Assembly (NCBI GenBank): GCA_947463775.1
Contig: CANHVD010000245.1
Span: forward strand, 1-7,971
Length of the DNA: 7,971 nt
Direction: 5' to 3'
Source of the DNA: Planctomycetaceae bacterium
GTDB taxonomy: Bacteria; Planctomycetota; Planctomycetia; Planctomycetales; Planctomycetaceae
In this document: in pieces, positions 1 through 7,011 of the stretch
Numbering within the stretch: the stretch's first letter is position 1
How the letters are laid out: every line of letters starts with the position of its first letter
The notes under the pieces: generated by a model
The model's database searches: none
What the model was told of the DNA's origin: nothing
What the model saw: only the letters and a program-made list of their open reading frames with translations
Program-made: the position numbers and the translations under genes

Positions 1-1773
1 CACGGGCTCAGTTGTACTCATTATGGCGGAGAATGCCATGAGATGGGTGTGATGATGCTGGTGTTCAGCCCATGCCTGTATTGCGACGTGACTGATTCGT
101 GGATGCTGAAGAATAAATGGCATCGCATCGTTATCGGTGCAGCCGGAATGTATATCGAAGTCATCTTGTCCGCCTTTGCGATCTACGTATGGTGGTTAAC
201 AAAGCCCGGACTGCTGCATCACCTGGCTCTGAACACGTTCTTTGTGACAACAATCACCACCGTCATTTTCAACGCCAATCCGCTGATGCGTTTCGACGGT
301 TACTACATGATGAGCGACTTTCTGGAGATTCCGAATCTCCGTCAGAAGTCTGAAAAGCTGCTCAAGGAAGCCTTTTCGTGGTACTGTCTGGGAATCGAAT
401 CCAGGCCGGACCCGTTTATGCCGGAAACTGGTCGCGCGTGGTTCGTGACTTATGCGATTGCGGCCTGGTGCTATCGCTGGGTTGTCCTGGTTTCCATCAG
501 CATGTTCCTTTACACCGTGCTGAAACCATATGACCTGCAGAGCCTTGGGGTCACAATGCTGATCTTCTCCATGGCCGGCATTTTCTTTGCAATGTTTCGT
601 AGTATCTATCAAATCATCGCCACACCTCGGATGGAACCCATGAGCAAGACAAAAATGGCAATCTCCGGGACCATCTTTGCCGGTCTCATCTGGGTCGCAT
701 TCACGACTCCGATTCCATGGTACCACGAAGCTCCGTGTGTGCTTGAGCCACGTGGAGTTGTGACCGTATCCGCTCCGATCGCAGGCCAGGTGGTACTGCC
801 CGAGGACTACCGGGAGTATTACGAATCACTTGCGGCGTTTGAGACCAACATTCGCGGAAAGCTGCGAAAGAAGGCTGATACATCAGACCCCGATATGCTG
901 CTCATTGACCCCGCAAAGCTGAAGCTGCTGGAAGGCATGCCGACCCCGGACGAATACGCTCGTATCCCGCGAAATGGAGAAACCGTTAAGAAGGACGAAG
1001 TGATCGCCATTTTGGAGCAGGCCGACGACTACAAACGCCGCGACGATCTTTACAGCCGGGTTGCAGAACTGTATCTGCGGTCGCTGGAGATTTCCCGCTA
1101 CGACGAAATGTCTTACGTCAAAGGTGCAACCGATTCCCTGGCTCAGGCCATGATGCTGCAGGAAACTATTCGGGAACTTGTGAAGCTGAATGTGCAGCGA
1201 GTTGTCCGGGCGCCGTCTGAGGGCGTGCTGGTGGCCGCGAAACGCGTGCCCGAAGAGTCGGCCAGTGAGATTGATCCGATGAAGCTGGATCCCTGGCACG
1301 GAACGCCGCTCGATCCAAGGAACGCAGGCTGTCGAGTCGAAGCCGGACAAGAACTGGCCAGTATCGCACCGTCCGACAAAGTGCAGGCCGTGTTGTACGT
1401 TGACCAGGGTGATCGAGATGACCTTGGCGACAACATGGAAGTTGAAATTAAGCTGGATCACCTCGCCGACATTACATGGATCACAAAGGTGACTCAGGTT
1501 TCCCTCAAAGGTGAAGTGATGGCTCCTGAAGCGCTGACGACTCGCTTCAACGGACCGTTGGCGACCAAGCCAAGTACTCAGGGGCAGGAACAATTGGCCA
1601 GCACTGCCTTCCGCGCGATTGCAGAAATGCACTTCGACGATCCAGTGAGCCAGCCGGATTCAGTACTCATGAAGCCCGGCATGCGCGGAAATGCTCGATT
1701 CATCATTTCCAATCGAACGGCTGTTCACTGGCTTTGGCGATACTTGTCTGAGACATTCCGGTTTCGCGTTTAA
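1..1773 (+). CDS. M50-family membrane zinc metallopeptidase fused to HlyD-like adaptor (5' truncated by window edge)
   Basis: The frame is open from base 1, so the gene starts outside the window; an internal ATG at 43 is not the start. The first visible residues, HGLSC, look like the end of a HExxHG zinc motif: visible residue 1 is the second His ligand. NANPLMRFDGYY follows, with Asp99 as the likely third ligand, about 98 residues after the His as expected for site-2-protease-like M50 enzymes. About five membrane segments are visible (near residues 42-66, 73-96, 147-174, 182-199 and 219-239). A HlyD/biotinyl-lipoyl part then begins: SAPIAGQV near 258, a charged helical stretch near 275-395, the second lipoyl half APSEGVLVAAKRV near 404-416, a barrel-like segment near 455-490, and a C-terminus PGMRGNARF ending FRFRV. 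The family is annotated as putative peptide zinc metalloprotease (YydH-like, COG1994). It probably sits in the cytoplasmic membrane with the adaptor outside, in peptide processing or export. The substrate is unknown. The family call is firm; the role is inferred. Confidence 0.85.
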   Translation, partial: HGLSCTHYGGECHEMGVMMLVFSPCLYCDVTDSWMLKNKWHRIVIGAAGMYIEVILSAFAIYVWWLTKPGLLHHLALNTFFVTTITTVIFNANPLMRFDGYYMMSDFLEIPNLRQKSEKLLKEAFSWYCLGIESRPDPFMPETGRAWFVTYAIAAWCYRWVVLVSISMFLYTVLKPYDLQSLGVTMLIFSMAGIFFAMFRSIYQIIATPRMEPMSKTKMAISGTIFAGLIWVAFTTPIPWYHEAPCVLEPRGVVTVSAPIAGQVVLPEDYREYYESLAAFETNIRGKLRKKADTSDPDMLLIDPAKLKLLEGMPTPDEYARIPRNGETVKKDEVIAILEQADDYKRRDDLYSRVAELYLRSLEISRYDEMSYVKGATDSLAQAMMLQETIRELVKLNVQRVVRAPSEGVLVAAKRVPEESASEIDPMKLDPWHGTPLDPRNAGCRVEAGQELASIAPSDKVQAVLYVDQGDRDDLGDNMEVEIKLDHLADITWITKVTQVSLKGEVMAPEALTTRFNGPLATKPSTQGQEQLASTAFRAIAEMHFDDPVSQPDSVLMKPGMRGNARFIISNRTAVHWLWRYLSETFRFRV

Positions 1774-1808
1774 AGCGATTCTGCGGCGTGACTCAATGAA
1801 ACGAGGTC

Positions 1809-1824
1809 GATTCGACATCGAATC
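1809..1824. promoter_or_regulatory. 7-bp inverted repeat upstream of the hydrolase gene, possible operator
   Basis: GATTCGA-CA-TCGAATC is a perfect 7-bp inverted repeat with a 2-bp spacer. It lies 36 bp after the metallopeptidase stop and 63 bp before the hydrolase ATG. The 2-bp centre is too tight for a good RNA hairpin and no T-run follows, so a dimeric protein-binding site is likelier than a terminator. No convincing -35/-10 pair was seen beside it. The repeat is seen directly; the regulatory role is inferred. Confidence 0.35.
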
Positions 1825-1872
1825 ATCGGCGAGTACCGCTCCCCACAGAACTCTGCAGCACTTTGGCTTCCT

Positions 1873-1878
1873 GAAAGG
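1873..1878 (+). promoter_or_regulatory. Shine-Dalgarno (GAAAGG) deciding the hydrolase start
   Basis: GAAAGG lies 9 nt before the ATG at 1888. The next in-frame ATG (1918) would also leave a usable signal peptide but has no comparable purine-rich site upstream, so 1888 is preferred. Confidence 0.55.
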
Positions 1879-1887
1879 TCCCACGCA

Positions 1888-2931
1888 ATGCTCATCCTTT
1901 CCTTTGGCAGCCTGGCGATGAGACTCCAGTATTTTTCTACCGTGGGACTGGCCAGCCTGTTCTCGACGGTCGTGCTGACAAGCACCCTCATGGCTTCCGA
2001 TCTGCCGGTCTCCGGCGCAAAGTTCACCGCCACTGATTCAATCAGTCTGGACATTGATCCCTTGCCGGATGCGAAGGAATGCCTTGAAGGATTGCGATGG
2101 AAGCCCGATGCCTTTGAAGTGACGTGTGAAAATGTCGAAGGCGAACATGGCGACCTGCTCATACGTTTTCCTTCAGCCATGCCGTCCGGGGATGCTATCA
2201 ATGATAAAGTCTGTCTCGAATGGTACGTTGCCAAAGATGCATCTGGTCAGCCAGTAACGGCAAGGGCTGTCGTCGTGGTCCATGAATCCGGGCGCGGCAT
2301 GACTGTCGGCAGGATCTTTGCTCGAGGTCTGGCCGCTCAGGGATTGCATACGTTTATGGTGCAGATGCCTGGCTACGGTGTTCGTCGCACAGAAAGCACA
2401 GGGAAGCCGGAGCTCATGCTGACGTCCATGAAGCAGGCCGTTGCTGACGTGCGTCGTGCTCGCGATGTGGTCGCCTGCATGCCACTTGTTGACGACACAA
2501 TTGTAGGAGTTCAGGGCACCAGCCTTGGAGGGTTCGTCACTTCAACTGTCGCAGGGATGGACGATGGTTTTGACCGCGTCTACATTCTGCTGGCAGGAGG
2601 CAACCTGCATGATGTCGTATTGAGTGGCGCTAAGGATGCCGCCAAAGTCCGGGAACGACTGGAATCGCTGGGAATCAACGGCGATAAAGTTCGTGAGTTG
2701 GCTCGCCCCGTCGAACCCTTGCGACTGGCTCATCGCATTAATCCGCAGACCACATGGCTGTACAGCGGAAAGTACGATGACGTCGTGCCGCCAAAATGCA
2801 GTTTCGCGTTGGCAGAAGCCGCCAAACTTCCGGAAGGTCACCACATTGAAATGCCGGCCGATCACTACTCGGGAATCGTGTTCCTTCCATCCGTGATGGT
2901 CGAGATCAAGAAGAGCATGCAGGACGAATAA
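1888..2931 (+). CDS. secreted alpha/beta hydrolase family protein
   Basis: This 347-residue protein is predicted to be exported. Residues 12-36 form a hydrophobic signal region ending in STLMA before SDLP, so cleavage near residue 36 is plausible. The body has the alpha/beta-hydrolase order: strand VVVVHESGRG (oxyanion region), nucleophile elbow GTSLGG with Ser212, acid YDDVVPP with Asp297 or Asp298, and ADHYSG with His326. The triad appears complete, so an active serine hydrolase (esterase, peptidase or dienelactone-hydrolase-like) is expected. The substrate cannot be read from sequence. The ATG at 1888 is chosen for its GAAAGG site; 1918 is the alternative. It lies 114 bp after the metallopeptidase-adaptor gene on the same strand, which permits co-transcription, but an inverted repeat in the gap could allow separate control. 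It ends convergently with the TPR gene. Fold and triad are well supported; the reaction is not. Confidence 0.85.
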   Translation: MLILSFGSLAMRLQYFSTVGLASLFSTVVLTSTLMASDLPVSGAKFTATDSISLDIDPLPDAKECLEGLRWKPDAFEVTCENVEGEHGDLLIRFPSAMPSGDAINDKVCLEWYVAKDASGQPVTARAVVVVHESGRGMTVGRIFARGLAAQGLHTFMVQMPGYGVRRTESTGKPELMLTSMKQAVADVRRARDVVACMPLVDDTIVGVQGTSLGGFVTSTVAGMDDGFDRVYILLAGGNLHDVVLSGAKDAAKVRERLESLGINGDKVRELARPVEPLRLAHRINPQTTWLYSGKYDDVVPPKCSFALAEAAKLPEGHHIEMPADHYSGIVFLPSVMVEIKKSMQDE

Positions 2932-2973
2932 AGCCATAACCTGCGGGGAAATTACAGTGCCCCTTCAACGCGG

Positions 2974-2995
2974 ACTGTCAATCAACTGTCAATCA
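2974..2995. repeat. perfect tandem duplication of an 11-bp unit
   Basis: ACTGTCAATCA occurs twice head to tail (2974-2984 and 2985-2995) in the gap between the convergent hydrolase and TPR genes. Only two copies are present and no flanking structure suggests a mobile element. A replication-slippage duplication is the simplest explanation. Confidence 0.8.
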
Positions 2996-3027
2996 AAGGC
3001 ATTCGCACGTTGACCAAATCATGACCA

Positions 3028-6000
3028 TTAAAGTTCCTTCAGCCGTTTTTTTGCGTCTTCCACTTTGGCATGCTGCGGATAACCTTCGATCAACTGCTGA
3101 TAGCAATTCTTCGCCTGTTCGACATCCTTGAGAACTTCAAAGCATCGAGCCGCCTCGAATAACGCCATCGCAGACCATTCCGGATGACGGTAAGCAAAGG
3201 CCGCTTTCAGAAAATGCTTAGTTGCTTCTTTGTGGTTCTTCTGAGCAAAGAAGCATTCACCGATCATGAAACGAGCTTTCGCGGCGGTCTCGGTATCGGT
3301 CTCCTCCGTCACCTTCTCATAGGCTTTAATCGCCTCTTCGATCTTATCCTGCTGCTGCAAAGCCCAGCCTGCTCCATACCGGGCTTCAGATTTCAATTCA
3401 AAGTCCGGATACTCGTTCAGAACTCTCTGATGATACTTCAGGCTGTCTGACCATTTCTCCAAAGCCGCCGCACACTCTCCCGAGCGAAAAATTGCCAGTG
3501 CAGCATAAGTTGATTGATTCGCCGCAATCACCGGGGCGTAATGACCAAGGGCTGCCTCCCACTGCTTTTGGCGATAGTCACATTCCGCCAGAAGGAACTC
3601 AGCATCCCCGGCCAGAGCCCCTTGCGGAAACTGCTTCAATTGCGTCGTGAATCCGGCAGCAGCTTCTTTCAGCAGGTCCTGCTTGAAGTAGCTCCATGCG
3701 AGTTTGTGCGCAGCCTTCTCACCCAGTTCACTGTCTCCGGCTTTTGCCAAAGTGCTCTGGTAGGCCTTTGCGGCTTCCGCGTACTTCTCTGTTTCATACA
3801 GTGATTCACTCACTCGAAACAGGCTTTCCACCGCCAAAGGACTCTCTGAGTAATCCTGGCCAAGCCGCTGGAACGCAGCAATGGATTCCGGCTGTTGTCC
3901 CAATTCAAAATGAGCCCAACCTAATTCATAGAGAACTTTGTCCGCATCTGCATACTTGGCATCAGCCTTCAGGATTCCCGCGTAAACTTTGGCAGCGTCA
4001 GCAAACTTCTGCTGCCCCGCCAACGACAACCCCTGCAGATACTGAGCATCCAACGAGTCCTTCTGAGAAGGCGATGATTTCAGATACTCCAGCACATTCT
4101 TTTCAGCGGCCTCATACTGCTGTAGCTGGAACTCCGCCATGGCTCGCACATACAGCCCCTTGCGAGCCTGTTCCGATCCTGCATAGTTCTTTACTAATGA
4201 TTCCACAGCTTCTACGGCAGCCGCAGGATTGCCCTTTTTGAACTGACACCAGCTCAGGCCATACTGAGCGAGAGCCGCAAACTTGCCCTGAGGCCACGAC
4301 TTTATAACTGCAGCATACTCAGCCACGGCATCATCGAAATTCCCCGAGGCATAAGCGACTTCTCCCAACCGAAACGTCGCTTCTTCAAGCACATTGCTTT
4401 TCGGATACTGAGTCTGCAGTTGTTTTAGCCTGGCGGCGCTGTCAGTCGGACGATCCAAACGACGATAAACATCCGCCAGAATCAGCAGTGTCTGGTCCGA
4501 CTGCTCATGATCAGGTTTTGCCTTGAGCGATTCCTCAAAGCGTTCAGAGGCAGCGGACAACTGCTCCTTAGCGAGTTCACATCGCCCCAGAACTGCAAGA
4601 GCCTCGCTTTTCAAGGCGGGATCGGACAGGGTGGCAAGAACCGGAGTCAGCCATTTGACAGCTTCATCAATTCGACCGGCTAACTGCAAACCAAGGCCAG
4701 CTCGCACTTTCGCCAGCGGGGCATTGGGATGATCAGGACTCTGCTTGAGGAACTCCTCATAGAGCTTCACAGCGGCATCAAATTCTTTCAGTAGCAGCCG
4801 CGATTCAGCTCCGATGAACATGACGTCCGGCAGAAGTTTATCCTGAGGAAAACTCTGCCGAAACAAGTCGGCGTTCCGTTTGGCCGCCGCGTTATCTCCC
4901 AGATCCAGCGCTGTCAGAGCCGACATGTATCCGGCCTGCGATGCAAGTTCCTCCTGAGGATACTTCTTTGCAAAGTCGGCATACAGGGCTGCCGTTTCTG
5001 TTCTTCTTTCGGGCAACTCATACAAAGCATCAATGCGTGTCAGGATAAGCTGCGGCAGAGCAGGGCTGCTGGAATGTTTCTTGATCGCCACATCCAGAAC
5101 TTCCAATGCCTGCAAAGCACTCTTTTCTTTCAGCAATGCTCGCGCAATCCACTGACTCGCTTCCGCGGCTTCCGGCACGTCACGCTTCGCGACATTCTCC
5201 AGTCCTGTTCGAGCGACCGAATACTGCCCAATCAGATAGTAGCACTTCGCACCAGCGACCACGGACGTATCGTAGTGCTTCGTCTTCGGAAACTCCTTCG
5301 CCACGTTCCAATAGATCGCTCCAGCTTCCGCGTACTTTTCCTGTTCGTAAAGACAACGAGCCTGACGCAACATGGCCGTGTCCGCAAGTGGAAACTCTTT
5401 GGCTCGACTCACCAGTTCAAACTGTTTCGCGGCCTCGACAAACTTCTGTTCTGCAAAAAGACATTCCCCGTTTCGCATCCGAACTTCCGTCAACAAAACA
5501 TGCGTCGGAAATCGCTTTTCAAAATCCGCGAAGGTCTGCTGAGCATCGGATGGCTGCTTTAGCGATTCCAGACAAACTCCCAACGCATAAAGCGAGTCCG
5601 GGACGAGTTCATCCTGAGGAAAACTTTTGGCAAGTTCGCGATAGCTGTCAGCCGCTTCCTGCAGACGGTTCTGCTGGTACTGACTCTCACCTCGATAGTA
5701 CATCGCCCGAGCCACAAATTCACTCTTTGGGAAGTCTTTGCCCAGTCGCACAAACAGGGCCTCCGCCCGCGCGTAGTCTTCAGGCTTCTTTGCTTCCTGA
5801 GCAAGGCTGTACCACGCCGTTCCGCAGTTCAGAATGGACTGATCGAGCAATTCAAACTTCGGGTACTTTTCCAGCACGGAGGCGAACGTAGCGGCGGCTG
5901 TCGCATACTGCTTCGCCTGAAGCTGGCAGGTGCCGAGATAATGCGTGGCCTTATCCACGCGAGGATCTTGCGTGAACTTGGTCAGAAACGTTTGCCACTC

Positions 6001-6186
6001 TTCGATGGCCGAGTCATACAACTTCTGATTCTGGAAACCCACCGCGACCGCAAACTGCCGAGTCGCTGCTTCTGATTCCTGCCCACGGCTGCTCGCTGCA
6101 AACGGCCCCACAGCGAAAAACGCCAGCAGAAAAAGAAATGCTACGGCCCGATGTTTTACAGACTTGAGCATTCCGGCAGAGCACAT
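3028..6186 (-). CDS. exported tetratricopeptide-repeat protein, about 27 TPR units
   Basis: The 1052-residue product starts with a signal peptide: basic KSVKHR, hydrophobic residues 14-27 (AVAFLFLLAFFAVG), and a small-residue cleavage region near 30-34. The rest is almost all TPR-like helix pairs about 34-38 residues apart. I count about 27, many ending in the usual Pro (EKYP, KSFP, KEFP, NEYP, EGYP). No catalytic domain or C-terminal anchor is visible. Such proteins act as scaffolds in the periplasm or envelope; spacing and FP/YP repeat ends recall YbgF/CpoB and BamD-type repeats, though those proteins are far shorter. Eleven repeats carry Cys at the same position of the first helix (TPR position 10). 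The frame is open 75 codons further upstream into dcd, but the ATG at 6186 has AGGAA with good spacing and falls just after the dcd stop. The ATG at 6171 is a second candidate that keeps the signal peptide. Partner and role are unknown. Confidence 0.88.
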   Translation of the reverse strand: MCSAGMLKSVKHRAVAFLFLLAFFAVGPFAASSRGQESEAATRQFAVAVGFQNQKLYDSAIEEWQTFLTKFTQDPRVDKATHYLGTCQLQAKQYATAAATFASVLEKYPKFELLDQSILNCGTAWYSLAQEAKKPEDYARAEALFVRLGKDFPKSEFVARAMYYRGESQYQQNRLQEAADSYRELAKSFPQDELVPDSLYALGVCLESLKQPSDAQQTFADFEKRFPTHVLLTEVRMRNGECLFAEQKFVEAAKQFELVSRAKEFPLADTAMLRQARCLYEQEKYAEAGAIYWNVAKEFPKTKHYDTSVVAGAKCYYLIGQYSVARTGLENVAKRDVPEAAEASQWIARALLKEKSALQALEVLDVAIKKHSSSPALPQLILTRIDALYELPERRTETAALYADFAKKYPQEELASQAGYMSALTALDLGDNAAAKRNADLFRQSFPQDKLLPDVMFIGAESRLLLKEFDAAVKLYEEFLKQSPDHPNAPLAKVRAGLGLQLAGRIDEAVKWLTPVLATLSDPALKSEALAVLGRCELAKEQLSAASERFEESLKAKPDHEQSDQTLLILADVYRRLDRPTDSAARLKQLQTQYPKSNVLEEATFRLGEVAYASGNFDDAVAEYAAVIKSWPQGKFAALAQYGLSWCQFKKGNPAAAVEAVESLVKNYAGSEQARKGLYVRAMAEFQLQQYEAAEKNVLEYLKSSPSQKDSLDAQYLQGLSLAGQQKFADAAKVYAGILKADAKYADADKVLYELGWAHFELGQQPESIAAFQRLGQDYSESPLAVESLFRVSESLYETEKYAEAAKAYQSTLAKAGDSELGEKAAHKLAWSYFKQDLLKEAAAGFTTQLKQFPQGALAGDAEFLLAECDYRQKQWEAALGHYAPVIAANQSTYAALAIFRSGECAAALEKWSDSLKYHQRVLNEYPDFELKSEARYGAGWALQQQDKIEEAIKAYEKVTEETDTETAAKARFMIGECFFAQKNHKEATKHFLKAAFAYRHPEWSAMALFEAARCFEVLKDVEQAKNCYQQLIEGYPQHAKVEDAKKRLKEL

Positions 6187-6193
6187 GACTGAG

Positions 6194-6198
6194 TTCCT
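6194..6198 (-). promoter_or_regulatory. Shine-Dalgarno (AGGAA) for the TPR gene, inside the dcd-TPR gap
   Basis: Read on the minus strand, AGGAACTCAGTC precedes the ATG at 6186, leaving 7-8 nt of spacer. The site lies between the dcd stop (6205-6203) and the TPR start. It supports 6186 over both the longest open frame (6411) and the downstream ATG at 6171. Confidence 0.6.
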
Positions 6199-6202
6199 GA
6201 TG

Positions 6203-6778
6203 TCATTCGTTTGAACTTTGTTTTCCGTCACCGAAGTCAAGGGTCTTTTGACGGTCTTCACGCCCCAGCTCCTTGTACAGAAAGCTGGGCTGGATGTCTT
6301 TATTCTTCTGATACTTGCCCGTGCTGTATTCGGTAATCTCACCTTCCACCGTATGGTAGAAGACCTGGCAAACCTGCACGCCAGGATAAATCCGAATCGG
6401 CTGGATGGCAATCATCTCCAGCGTCCAGTACCCACAAAAGCCCACGTCACCGAAGCCAGCAGTGACATGCACAAACATCCCCAGCCGACCGATCGAAGAT
6501 CTGCCTTCAAGCATCGGCACGAGGTTGCGAGTTTCCGTGTACTCAATCGTGCGACCAAGATACATCTGATTTGGCTGCAGGACTAATCCTTCCGGCGGAA
6601 TCAGGATCCTGCGAAAGCGATTGGGACGCTTCATGTCCAGGATGATTTCTTCATAGACCAGAAGTTCATCATGCAGGCGCAAGTTGTAACTGTTGGGATT
6701 GAGCTGATCCTCGTTGAAAGGATCGATGCCAATATCAGTACCGAGGCGAGCCTTGATTTCGCTGCCGCTAAGAATCAT
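6203..6778 (-). CDS. dcd: dCTP deaminase
   Basis: The 191-residue product matches the usual length (E. coli Dcd is 193). It deaminates dCTP to dUTP in the cytosol, feeding dTMP synthesis through dUTPase. It opens with the typical MILSGSEIK. The core holds GRSSIGRLG (Ser94, Arg98), Ala107 in HVTAGFGD, and Glu121 in GYWTLE. Their spacing equals E. coli Ser111, Arg115, Ala124 and Glu138, so the active site appears intact. The C-terminal STGKYQ corresponds to the family's GKYQ nucleotide-binding segment, but the tail after it (NKDIQPSFLYKELG) differs from the short enterobacterial form. I cannot tell whether it also has dUTPase activity, as bifunctional relatives do. The ATG at 6778 is chosen because it begins the family N-terminus and has a purine-rich site before it; the open frame reaches 6895 but adds unrelated residues. 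The TPR gene follows 16 bp downstream, so an operon is likely. Confidence 0.95.
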   Translation of the reverse strand: MILSGSEIKARLGTDIGIDPFNEDQLNPNSYNLRLHDELLVYEEIILDMKRPNRFRRILIPPEGLVLQPNQMYLGRTIEYTETRNLVPMLEGRSSIGRLGMFVHVTAGFGDVGFCGYWTLEMIAIQPIRIYPGVQVCQVFYHTVEGEITEYSTGKYQKNKDIQPSFLYKELGREDRQKTLDFGDGKQSSNE

Positions 6779-6782
6779 GGAA

Positions 6783-6787
6783 CACCT
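6783..6787 (-). promoter_or_regulatory. Shine-Dalgarno (AGGTG) for dcd
   Basis: On the minus strand GGCAGGTGTTCC directly precedes the ATG at 6778, with AGG six nucleotides from the start codon. It supports the 191-residue start over the longer open frame. Confidence 0.5.
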
Positions 6788-6862
6788 GCCGTCCGAAAGA
6801 CTCGGTAGCGGCTTCTGCAGAGGGTCTGTGGGGATAAGTTCATAAGCTGACAGCCCGGTGAA

Positions 6863-6875
6863 CTCCCTCCGGGAG
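6863..6875. other. small hairpin CTCCC-TCC-GGGAG upstream of dcd
   Basis: This is a 5-bp G+C-rich stem with a 3-nt loop, 85 bp upstream of the dcd ATG. Neither strand has a T-run after it, so it is not a standard intrinsic terminator. It could form in a dcd leader RNA if transcription starts further upstream. Function is unknown. Confidence 0.35.
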
Positions 6876-6905
6876 CCTGACGGCCTGAACAGCAACGAGA
6901 ATAAC

Positions 6906-6917
6906 GAGCGATCGCTC
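6906..6917. promoter_or_regulatory. 12-bp perfect palindrome GAGCGATCGCTC, possible operator
   Basis: A perfect self-complementary 12-mer in the spacer upstream of dcd, 127 bp before its ATG. It has no central spacer, so it suits a dimeric DNA-binding protein or methylase better than an RNA hairpin. The role is inferred only. Confidence 0.3.
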
Positions 6918-6983
6918 TTGATGATTCAAAGCACTTCCTGTGCGCCGGCAGACCAGAATTCCACCAGCAGTGCGGAGAGTACG

Positions 6984-6995
6984 GCAGTCGACTGC
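6984..6995. promoter_or_regulatory. 12-bp perfect palindrome GCAGTCGACTGC
   Basis: A second perfect 12-mer palindrome, 66 bp from the first and 17-28 bp past the stop of the secreted-protein gene on the minus strand. As RNA it gives only a 4-bp stem with a TCGA loop and no following T-run, so a terminator is weakly supported. It could be a protein-binding site or chance. Confidence 0.3.
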
Positions 6996-7011
6996 GGGAT
7001 TCAACCGGACA

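Noticed and set aside
883..1632. 249-codon open frame antisense to the metallopeptidase gene
   Set aside because: The opposite strand carries a clear domain-bearing gene; this translation is His/Arg-rich and featureless.
2945..2963. GGGG...CCCC pairing after the hydrolase stop as a terminator
   Set aside because: Only a 4-bp stem with an 11-nt loop and no T-run follows; too weak to call.
4842..5625. Short identical DNA strings (TCCTGAGGAAAACT) recurring inside the TPR gene
   Set aside because: They encode the same FPQD repeat ends and are explained by the protein repeat, not by a separate DNA element.
5106..5891. 261-codon plus-strand open frame within the TPR gene
   Set aside because: It is a shadow of the TPR codons, Ser/Arg/Pro-rich, with no motif.
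6187..6411. N-terminal extension of the TPR frame up to 6411 (1127 codons)
   Set aside because: The extra 75 residues overlap the dcd 3' end in another frame, are Arg/Ser-rich, and would bury the signal peptide. The ATG at 6186 has a good AGGAA site.
6779..6895. N-terminal extension of dcd to 6895
   Set aside because: The added 39 residues have no family counterpart; dCTP deaminases begin at the MILS segment, which has its own Shine-Dalgarno.
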